A stretch of 27,702 nucleotides of DNA. Origin: Pseudomonadota bacterium (GTDB lineage: Bacteria; Pseudomonadota; Alphaproteobacteria; Rhizobiales; Xanthobacteraceae). The translations under genes were made by a program, and so were the position numbers. Location: assembly GCA_023434095.1 (NCBI GenBank), contig JAEYTJ010000103.1:1-27702 (forward strand), written 5' to 3'. Positions within the stretch are counted from its first letter, which is position 1. Each line of letters begins with the position of its first letter. The notes beneath the pieces were generated by a model. That model made no database searches, was not told the origin of the DNA, and was given only the letters and a program-made list of their open reading frames with translations. Below are positions 1 through 5,819 of this stretch, one piece after another.

Positions 1-74
1 GCGACAACACGATGATGCTGTTCGCCGACGCCAAGAAGATGGTCGAGGACGTGGTCAAGAACCTCAACCACTGA
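1..74 (+). CDS. pntB: NAD(P) transhydrogenase subunit beta, C-terminal end (partial)
   Basis: Only the last 23 codons lie in the window, read from base 3 and ending with TGA at 72-74. The peptide contains DNTMMLFADAKKMVED, which resembles the conserved extreme C-terminus of PntB (NTxMLFGDAK followed by a short helix). PntB is the membrane subunit carrying the NADP(H)-binding domain of the proton-translocating transhydrogenase, which makes NADPH from NADH at the expense of proton motive force. The recognition rests on a short tail, so it is a good guess rather than proof. A strong terminator about 125 bases downstream closes the transcript. Confidence 0.62.
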   Translation, partial: DNTMMLFADAKKMVEDVVKNLNH

Positions 75-197
75 GGCGGGGGGCATCCCCGCGCCCGCCG
101 GGCGTGGGGAGGAAGGGGCGAGCGAGGCCGGCCGGATCGGTCCGATCGGCCGCATCGTCCACCTCACCGCCCTCATTCTCCACACGGAAAACACCGG

Positions 198-226
198 AAA
201 AGGCCCGCCACAAGGCGGGCCTTTTT
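198..226 (+). terminator. Rho-independent terminator after pntB
   Basis: A perfect 12-bp inverted repeat (AAAAGGCCCGCC at 198-209, GGCGGGCCTTTT at 214-225) with a 4-base ACAA loop and a T5 run at 222-226. The A-run on the left arm could also give some termination on the minus strand. It separates pntB from the CBS-domain gene. Confidence 0.9.
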
Positions 227-251
227 GCGTCCGGGGGGCGGGGGGATGCTG

Positions 252-294
252 CGTTGCCGCAACGGATTTCATTGACGGCGTGTGTATTGCATAC
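252..294 (+). promoter_or_regulatory. Possible promoter/operator region of the CBS-domain gene
   Basis: The leader of the CBS gene contains a short dyad CGTTG-CCG-CAACG (252-264), a TTGACG hexamer (272-277) that could be a -35 box, and a second dyad GTAT-TGC-ATAC (284-294). No convincing -10 box lies 16-18 bases after TTGACG, so the promoter call is weak. The dyads are seen directly; their function is inferred. Confidence 0.25.
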
Positions 295-353
295 CAGACT
301 TAGACCAAAGACTAAGAAGCGTGACAGTCGAGGCTCCACCAGAGGGATACGCC

Positions 354-809
354 ATGCTTGTCGCCGATCTCATGAAGCTGAAGAGTGCCCGCGTCCTGAC
401 CGTCCGGATGGCGGAAACCGTTGAAATGGCAGCGACTTTGCTCAACCGCGAGCGCATTGGCGCCGTGGTGGTGAAGGATTCCTGCGGCTCGGAAGGCGTC
501 ACCGTCGTCGGCATCTTTTCCGAGCGCGACGTGGTCCGCGCGGTCGCCGAGCGCGGAGCGGCGGCGCTGCGCCTTCCCGTCGGCGACCTGATGTCGCGCA
601 ACATGATTTCCTGCCGGATGGAAGACAGCGTCGACCATGTCCGCGCGCTGATGGACGAGCACCATGTGCGCCATCTTCCGGTCATGGAAGAGCATCAACT
701 GGTCGGCGTGCTCAGCATCCGCGACGTGCTCTCGCACGACGTCCGCGCCGCGGCAACGCTGGCGGGGGAGGCGAGGGCGGGCGCGATGCCGGCGCCGCTC
801 TCCGCTTAA
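354..809 (+). CDS. CBS domain-containing protein
   Basis: A small cytosolic protein of 151 aa consisting almost only of a tandem CBS pair (Bateman module): CBS1 at about residues 14-68, including VVGIFSERDVVRAV, and CBS2 at about 78-130, including LVGVLSIRDVL. Such modules bind adenosine nucleotides and act as energy or redox sensors; alphaproteobacteria often have stand-alone versions of unknown partner. I chose the ATG at 354 because AGAGGG (341-346) is well placed before it and the conserved part begins there; an upstream start at 282 would add 24 poorly conserved residues without a ribosome site. It is monocistronic, between the pntB terminator and a convergent terminator. There is no catalytic domain, so its target cannot be read from the sequence. 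Confidence 0.85.
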   Translation: MLVADLMKLKSARVLTVRMAETVEMAATLLNRERIGAVVVKDSCGSEGVTVVGIFSERDVVRAVAERGAAALRLPVGDLMSRNMISCRMEDSVDHVRALMDEHHVRHLPVMEEHQLVGVLSIRDVLSHDVRAAATLAGEARAGAMPAPLSA

Positions 810-828
810 GATATTGGTATAAAAAGAA

Positions 829-868
829 AAACCGCCCGGAGTGTTGCCGGGCGGTTTCCCCATTCTTC
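829..868 (-). terminator. Terminator between the convergent CBS gene and rpoH
   Basis: A perfect 11-bp inverted repeat, AAACCGCCCGG (829-839) and CCGGGCGGTTT (847-857), with a 7-base loop. On the minus strand the stem is followed by TTTTTCTTTTT, a strong T-tract, so it mainly ends rpoH transcripts. On the plus strand it is followed by CCCC after TTT, making it a weaker terminator for the CBS gene. Confidence 0.85.
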
Positions 869-882
869 AGGCCGTGTCGCCG

Positions 883-1793
883 TCACATGGCGGGGGAATG
901 ATCCTGCCGCATGGGCGCCGTCTCCATCTGGTGCACGCGGTCGATGACCGCCTTCTGCACCTTCTCGAACGCCCGGACCTCGATCTGGCGCACGCGCTCG
1001 CGCGACACGCCGAACTCGGCGGCGAGGTCTTCCAGGGTCATCGGGTCGTCGGACAGCCGGCGCGCCTCGAAGATGCGCCGCTCGCGCTCATTGAGCACCG
1101 AGAGGGCCCCCAACAGTGCGCTGCGGCGGTTGTCCATCTCCTCATGCTCGACGAGAACGGACTCCTGACTATCCTGATCGTCCGCCAGCCAGTCCTGCCA
1201 CTCCCCCCCCCCTCGACATCGCCGCGCAGCGGCGCGTTCAGCGACGCGTCGCCGCCGAGACGCCGGTTCATGTCAATGACTTCCTGCTCGGTGACGCCGA
1301 GCTTGGTCGCGATCTGCTGCACTTGGTCGGGGCGCAGATCGCCGTCCTCCAGCGCCGAGATCTGGCTCTTGGCCTTGCGAAGATTGAAGAACAGCTTCTT
1401 CTGCGCCGCCGTGGTGCCCATCTTCACGAGGCTCCACGAGCGCAGGATGTACTCCTGGATCGAGGCCTTGATCCACCACATCGCATAGGTGGCGAGGCGG
1501 AAGCCTTTGTCGGGCTCGAAGCGCTTGACCGCCTGCATCAGCCCGACATTGCCCTCCGAGATGACCTCGGAGATCGGCAGGCCATAGCCGCGATAGCCCA
1601 TCGCGATCTTGGCGACGAGACGCAGATGGCTGGTGACCAGACGATGCGCGGCGTCGGGATCTTCGTGCTCGCGCCAGCGCTTGGCGAGCATATATTCTTC
1701 CTGCGGTTCCAGCATGGGGAACCGGCGGATTTCCGCGAGGTAGCGGCTCAGGCCACCTTCGGCGGACGGTAGGCTCATAGCGGAACGGGCCAT
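883..1793 (-). CDS. rpoH: RNA polymerase sigma-32 (heat shock) factor RpoH, reading frame broken in a G10 tract
   Basis: The minus strand encodes a typical alphaproteobacterial RpoH in two frames. The first (1793 to 1038) gives sigma region 2 (GYGLPISEVISEGNVGLMQA), the -10 recognition segment with YAMWWIKASI, the RpoH box QKKLFFNLR at residues 131-139 and region 3. The second (about 1202 to 883) gives the linker EWQDWLADD and region 4 with the helix-turn-helix SRERVRQIEVRAFEKVQ. They meet at ten consecutive G (plus-strand C at 1203-1212); 11 or 8 G would restore one frame of about 303 aa, the normal family length. As written, the product stops after 251 aa without the sigma-4 (-35 binding) domain. 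The start at 1793 has AGGAGGG 8 bases upstream. Sequencing error, true loss, slippage or phase variation are all possible. Confidence 0.88.
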
Positions 1794-1870
1794 GACTGCA
1801 CCCTCCTTCTCTCGCGGTCCCCATCAGCGGGCGACCGGCATGCGGCCGCTTGTCAGCCGGCCTCGAATTT

Positions 1871-1876
1871 ATAATA
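1871..1876 (-). promoter_or_regulatory. rpoH: Possible -10 element of rpoH
   Basis: In the otherwise GC-rich leader of rpoH the minus strand has TATTATAA near 1869-1876, the only A/T-rich hexamer resembling a -10 box, about 78 bases before the start codon. No clear TTGACA-like -35 box sits 17 bases away; TTGCGC and TTCGCA occur at 18-25 bases. Function is inferred. Confidence 0.25.
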
Positions 1877-1944
1877 GCAGGAAGAAGCCGAATTTGCGAA
1901 AGCGCAAGGCGTTACGGGGTCACGAAGCGTTGAGGCGGCGCTCG

Positions 1945-2988
1945 TCAGCCGCCCCCGGCCAGCGCCGCTTCGAGGCAGGCGAGGTCCGCCGGCAGGGGGC
2001 TCTCGAAGGACAGGATCTCGCCCGTGGCAGGATGCTCGAAGCCCAGCCGGGCCGCATGCAGCGCCTGCCGGCCGAGCCCGTCGAGCGCCTCGCGCGCCGC
2101 CTCGGGAAGGCGGCTGGCGCGCGTGCGCTGGCCGACGCCATAGAGCGCGTCGCCGAGCAGGGGATGGCCGATATGGGCCATGTGCACGCGAATCTGATGC
2201 GTGCGACCGGTCTCCAGCTGACACTCCACCAGCGTGGCGATCGGGCGGCCGAGCGTGTCCGCGTAAGCCGCGAGGCGCTGCCAATGGGTGATGGCGAAGC
2301 GCCCGCCGCTGCGCACGGCGATGCGCTCGCGCGCCACGGGGTGGCGGGCGAGCGGTGCGTCCACCGTGCCGCTCGGCAGTTCCGGCGCGCCCCAGACGAA
2401 GGCGAGATAGGCGCGCTCCAGCGGTCCTGTGCGGCCATGGTCGGCGAATTGAGCCGCCAGCCTTTTGTGGGCGCGGTCGTTTTTGGCGACGACAAGCAGG
2501 CCCGAAGTATCCTTGTCCAGCCGGTGGACGATGCCGGGCCGGCGCACGCCGCCGATGCCAGACAGGCTGGCGCCGCAATGATGGAGCAGCGCATTGACCA
2601 GCGTACCGTCCGGGTTGCCGGGAGCAGGGTGCACCACCATGCCGGCCGGCTTGTCGATCACGATCAGGTGCTCGTCCTCGTGGACGATGTCGAGCGGGAT
2701 ATCCTGCGCGGCCGGCGCGGCCTCCTCCGGCGCGGGCACCTCGATGCCGTAGCGCTCGCCCGTGACCGCCTTGGCGGCACCGCCCGTGATCGGCTGCCCG
2801 TTGCGCCGGACCCGGCCCTCGGCGATCAGCGCCTGCAGGCGGGTGCGGCTGAATTCGGGGAGATGGCGCGCCAGCACGCGATCGAGGCGAAGCCCTTCAT
2901 CCTCCGGCCCGACGGTGATATCGACGCGCGTCGCGACCGCCTCCGGCGCGTCATCGTCCATCTCCTCGCTGAGTTCCGGTGCCGGCAT
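1945..2988 (-). CDS. rluD: RluA-family 23S rRNA pseudouridine synthase (RluD-like)
   Basis: A cytosolic enzyme of 347 aa that isomerises specific uridines in 23S rRNA to pseudouridine. Residues about 23-85 form an S4 RNA-binding domain (LRLDRVLARHLPEFSRTRLQ). The catalytic domain follows, with the RluA signature HRLDKDTSG at 155-163 in which D158 is the catalytic aspartate, and the later motif LETGRTHQIRVH. Length and order match RluD. The ATG at 2988 is preceded by AGGAGA at a good distance; the frame is open further upstream to 3435, but that stretch runs antisense to the next gene and lacks family similarity. The start codon overlaps that of the divergent DUF6476 gene by two bases. No strong terminator is visible between it and rpoH, so read-through into rpoH on the same strand is possible. 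Confidence 0.92.
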   Translation of the reverse strand: MPAPELSEEMDDDAPEAVATRVDITVGPEDEGLRLDRVLARHLPEFSRTRLQALIAEGRVRRNGQPITGGAAKAVTGERYGIEVPAPEEAAPAAQDIPLDIVHEDEHLIVIDKPAGMVVHPAPGNPDGTLVNALLHHCGASLSGIGGVRRPGIVHRLDKDTSGLLVVAKNDRAHKRLAAQFADHGRTGPLERAYLAFVWGAPELPSGTVDAPLARHPVARERIAVRSGGRFAITHWQRLAAYADTLGRPIATLVECQLETGRTHQIRVHMAHIGHPLLGDALYGVGQRTRASRLPEAAREALDGLGRQALHAARLGFEHPATGEILSFESPLPADLACLEAALAGGG

Positions 2989-3325
2989 GACTTCTCCTGA
3001 TCCCGACGACACGCTCGACCCCGCAGCCGAACGGGTGCTGCGCCGCATGCGCCGCTTCGCCGCCTTCTCGGGGCTTATCATGCTTCTGGGCTTTCTCGCG
3101 GTCTTCGGTGCCATCGGATACAAGCTGATGAGCGGCGGGAAAAGCGCCCCGGCCGAGATTGCCGGCACGATCCAGCTGCCGAAGGGAGCTGAGGTGCGGG
3201 CGGCCGTGGTGTCGGGCGACCTCATCGCGGTAACGGTTTCCCGGGATAGCCGGATCGAGACGCATCTGTTCGACCTCGAAACCCGCGCCCCGCGCGGTGT
3301 GCTCGGTTTTGCCAGCGTGCCCTGA
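2987..3325 (+). CDS. DUF6476 family membrane protein
   Basis: A 112-aa protein with a charged N-terminus (DPAAERVLRRMRRF), one hydrophobic segment at about residues 26-45 (LIMLLGFLAVFGAIGYKL) and a soluble C-terminal half rich in beta-type sequence (GAEVRAAVVSGDLIAVTV), probably facing the periplasm. This layout fits the alphaproteobacterial DUF6476 family, whose function is unknown. The ATG at 2987 overlaps the rluD start codon on the other strand; there is only a weak upstream GAG as ribosome site. An alternative ATG at 3047 would remove the charged tail but keep the membrane helix. Its promoter must lie inside the rluD coding region. Confidence 0.75.
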   Translation: MTSPDPDDTLDPAAERVLRRMRRFAAFSGLIMLLGFLAVFGAIGYKLMSGGKSAPAEIAGTIQLPKGAEVRAAVVSGDLIAVTVSRDSRIETHLFDLETRAPRGVLGFASVP

Positions 3326-3474
3326 CGGCGGGGCGTCCACTGGCCGGGCGGGAGGCCTGTGCGCCTTGGCCGCGCGCCGACCACACAGAGCCTCGTCGAG
3401 GGCCGGTCGTGTCCCGGCTCGACGCCGCCCGGCAATCGCGCCGGTGGAAAAGCGCATATACTTCTTCCCCGCGC

Positions 3475-3503
3475 TTGATCCCGACGGCAAAGCGCTCTAT
3501 GAG
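3475..3503 (+). promoter_or_regulatory. Promoter of tRNA-Glu
   Basis: TTGATC (3475-3480) and TATGAG (3498-3503) are separated by exactly 17 bases and lie 16 bases before the mature tRNA 5' end, the arrangement expected for a housekeeping sigma-70 promoter of a tRNA gene. Confidence 0.65.
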
Positions 3504-3519
3504 ACCGGCCTGCCTAGAT

Positions 3520-3594
3520 GCGCCCATCGTCTAGCGGTCAGGACGTCGCCCTCTCACGGCGAAAACCGGGGTTCGATTCCCCGTGGGCGCGCCA
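3520..3594 (+). tRNA. tRNA-Glu (anticodon CTC)
   Basis: A complete cloverleaf can be folded. The acceptor stem is GCGCCCA (3520-3526) with TGGGCGC (3584-3590), followed by discriminator G and an encoded CCA (3592-3594). The D-arm has GTCTAGCGGTCAGGAC, the anticodon stem is TCGCC/GGCGA around loop CTCTCAC with anticodon CTC at 3553-3555, and the T-arm is CGGGG-TTCGATT-CCCCG. It decodes GAG, the major Glu codon in a GC-rich genome. Its 3' end is a common integration target, and a recombinase-like remnant lies just downstream. Confidence 0.97.
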
Positions 3595-3999
3595 TTTCCG
3601 TGCAAAACTGCGCCTGGCTGGCACGGCTCTCTCCAGAACAGATCTTAATCCGTGGATGCGGTTGCCTCAGGCGGTGTCTGACCGACTGATCTGTCTAAAG
3701 CGGACAAGCTTGTCCGTATCGACTCGGCCTGCGGTTGTACCCTGGGTCTCGAGCCTCTCCAAGGCTGAATGCGCCCCGCTCCGGTCGGCTTTGAGCTCAT
3801 CGATCTGCTCCTTGAACATTTCGCCCGGCTCGGTGATGCGGTGGCAGAGGCTCGATTGGAACCGTGAACGCCAGTACGGGTCTGGTCCCGGCAGCCAATG
3901 AAGGCATCGACGTTTCCGAAGCGCAGAGGGTGTTCATCTGACGCGGCGATTAGGCGGTATGGCCGTTCCGACATCCGCTGCCCGGCAAGCTATGCCCGA
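3595..3999. other. Gene-poor region downstream of tRNA-Glu
   Basis: About 400 bases without an intact gene. It holds a probable minus-strand remnant of a serine recombinase (3667 to about 3890) and a perfect 16-bp palindrome, CGGACAAGCTTGTCCG, at 3701-3716. Stops occur in all frames within the remnant's expected length. I see no second copy of the tRNA 3' end that would mark an attachment site. Confidence 0.6.
3667..3890 (-). pseudogene. Possible C-terminal remnant of a large serine recombinase
   Basis: One minus-strand frame, ending with a stop at 3667-3669, reads as a short helical segment containing MFKEQIDELKADRSGAHSAL, then LERLETQ and VDTDKLVRF. This pattern (LK-x-DR, a charged coiled coil, then a D-x-x-x-L-x-RF segment) is typical of the C-terminal part of the large serine recombinases (DNA invertase/resolvase superfamily) common in Rhizobiales. 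No catalytic domain, zinc ribbon or start is present upstream, so it would be only a decayed end. Position beside a tRNA gene fits a lost integrative element. The assignment rests on remembered family pattern over about 60 residues and needs a profile search. Confidence 0.35.
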
Positions 4000-5544
4000 T
4001 CACGCCTTCATGCCGAGGTGGCGCCAGATAGGCAGGACATTGGTGCGCAACGTGTCGATGAGCGCGGCGAGTTCGGGCGCGTCGGACGCTTCGATCGGTT
4101 GGCCGTTGCGGCGCATCTTTCGGCCCGTGGCCTCGATCCGCGCGATCACCAACGCCGCGATGTCGGCGGAGCTCGCCTTCTCGTCGGCGAGGAGAAGGGG
4201 CAACGCGAGGCGGTCGAACTGGCTGGTGCTTATCGCGGAGCCCGCCACCGGGGTCGCCAGGAAGCGGTGGGTGTCCTCGACGGACGCCATCTCGCAGACG
4301 GCGGCATTGAGGCGGTGCGCCGCGTCGTGGTCCTGCGTGCCGCCGTCGCGCCGGCAAGGAAGCACGGCGACATTCTCCACCAGCAGTTCGAGGACGATCT
4401 GCACGTCGCCTTCGGCGAACCCTTCCGCACCGGTCCGCTCCAGGATCTCCTTGCCGGTAGCGGGTCCCTCCCGCAGGCGGCCGACGATGGCCCCCACCAG
4501 TCCCGGCCGGGGCCGGGCCTCGCCGGCGGGAATCTTCCAGGCCTCCCTCGCCGCGGCCTCGACCGCCGTGAGCGCGAAGCGAGTCCGCTCGAAGGCGAGC
4601 CGCTGCTGGGCCGGAGTGAGCGCAATGGGCCCCTTCACATAGACGTCGCGGCGGAACTGCTTGTTGACGATGAAGTCCTTGATCTGCTCGCGCATGCCAA
4701 GATCCGTCGCCGAGGTGACCGCCTCGAACATATCCTTCGGGACCGCGAAGGAGAGCCGGTTATCGCCCACCGAGGCCGAGCCGACATAGGTGAGCTTGGC
4801 TTCGCCGAACTGGGTGAAGGCCTCGGTCACATAGATCGGCGACCAGTATTCGTTGAGGAATTCGTGGGCGAGATAATTGACGTCCTGCCTGGACATGGCC
4901 TCGATCCGGGATTTCACGGCTGGAGTCTGCGCCGTGTACGCGCAGCTCGGCCGCGCCAGCTGGGCCAGCATGTCCCGCGCGCGGGTGACGCGGGCTACGC
5001 TGTCGCCGGTGGAACGGGCGGCCACCTCGGCGATCATGTGCTGCAGCGGCGCAATGGCGGCCCACCCAGGATAGGTGTTGTAGCTGACATAGGCGATGCC
5101 GCCAGGCCGCAGCCGCGTGCGCAGGAAGGCGACGATGTCGCGCCTCGTCTCGGGGCTCACCCAGGTGAAGACGCCGTGCAGCGTGACGAAGTCGAAATCG
5201 TCAAGGCCCGGATCGCGCGAAGCGACGGCATCGCCGAAGCTCGCTTCCACGAAGGTGAGGTTGGAAAGGCCGACCTTTTCGGCGAAGGCCCGTGCCTCGG
5301 CGATGTGGGTCGGGTTGAAGTCGATGCCGACAAAGTCCATGTCGGCATTGGCGGCGGCGAGCAGGGCGGTGCCATAGCCGCGTCCGCAGCCGAGCTCGCA
5401 ATAGCGTAGCCGCCGCCCTTCTGGAGGGCCCTTTATCCCGCTCGCCTCGCAGACATATTGAAGAAAGGCCGGAGACAGTTCGCGATAATAGCCCAGCGTG
5501 TAGGCGACGTCGCTGACATAACCGCCCATCCAACTCGCCGACAT
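4000..5544 (-). CDS. Class I SAM-dependent methyltransferase with methyltransferase regulatory domain
   Basis: A 514-aa cytosolic protein. The N-terminal half has a Rossmann-type methyltransferase with motif I ELGCGRGYG at residues 50-58, the acidic ribose-binding FVGIDFNP shortly after, and FDFVTLHGVFTWV as motif IV. The middle part (around AVPKDMFEAV and MREQIKDF) matches the methyltransferase regulatory domain family, and an alpha-helical C-terminal region follows. The substrate is unknown; relatives are often found near surface-polysaccharide or exported-protein genes. The ATG at 5544 was chosen because GGGGGAAA precedes it and the conserved MGGYVSDVAYTLGYYREL begins five residues later; an upstream ATG at 5568 lacks a ribosome site. 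It is divergent from the autotransporter gene, with which it shares a 275-base intergenic region. Confidence 0.88.
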   Translation of the reverse strand: MSASWMGGYVSDVAYTLGYYRELSPAFLQYVCEASGIKGPPEGRRLRYCELGCGRGYGTALLAAANADMDFVGIDFNPTHIAEARAFAEKVGLSNLTFVEASFGDAVASRDPGLDDFDFVTLHGVFTWVSPETRRDIVAFLRTRLRPGGIAYVSYNTYPGWAAIAPLQHMIAEVAARSTGDSVARVTRARDMLAQLARPSCAYTAQTPAVKSRIEAMSRQDVNYLAHEFLNEYWSPIYVTEAFTQFGEAKLTYVGSASVGDNRLSFAVPKDMFEAVTSATDLGMREQIKDFIVNKQFRRDVYVKGPIALTPAQQRLAFERTRFALTAVEAAAREAWKIPAGEARPRPGLVGAIVGRLREGPATGKEILERTGAEGFAEGDVQIVLELLVENVAVLPCRRDGGTQDHDAAHRLNAAVCEMASVEDTHRFLATPVAGSAISTSQFDRLALPLLLADEKASSADIAALVIARIEATGRKMRRNGQPIEASDAPELAALIDTLRTNVLPIWRHLGMKA

Positions 5545-5669
5545 GCTTTCCCCCGATGCCCCGCACAAGCCTGTCCGGCTAGTTAGGCCGCCGGAACCCG
5601 CCGGATCAAGCCGCAGAAGTGCGGTATCCCGCGCCCACCGCCGGACGGAAGTGGGACGCTCGGCATTAC

Positions 5670-5696
5670 GTTGCGAGATTGTTGCGAATCCGCAAC
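5670..5696 (+). promoter_or_regulatory. Candidate operator: GTTGCGA direct and inverted repeats
   Basis: GTTGCGA occurs at 5670-5676 (ending in GAG) and again at 5681-5687, 11 bases apart, about one helical turn; the second copy forms a dyad GTTGCG-AATC-CGCAAC (5681-5696). The cluster lies between the divergent methyltransferase and autotransporter genes, about 125 bases before the autotransporter start. The repeats are seen directly; a regulator binding them is inferred. Confidence 0.35.
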
Positions 5697-5819
5697 GAAT
5701 CCTGACAAAGATATCTTCGGCAATGTTAACACTTCGAGAGCAATTGCGCGGCTTCAGAAGGAGGCCGTATCAAAGCACCAGTCGGTCGGGCGACTCTTTC
5801 TGGGCTTGGGGAAATGTTC

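Noticed and set aside
2989..3435. 149-residue N-terminal extension of rluD
   Set aside because: It runs antisense to the DUF6476 gene, lacks similarity to the RluA family, and the ATG at 2988 has a proper ribosome site.
3645..3974. 109-codon minus-strand frame in the tRNA-downstream patch
   Set aside because: It is Ser/Arg-rich low-complexity sequence; another frame of the same DNA gives the recombinase-like segment.
3898..5409. 503-codon plus-strand frame opposite the methyltransferase
   Set aside because: Shadow frame without motifs; the minus strand has a clear SAM-binding motif and a good start.
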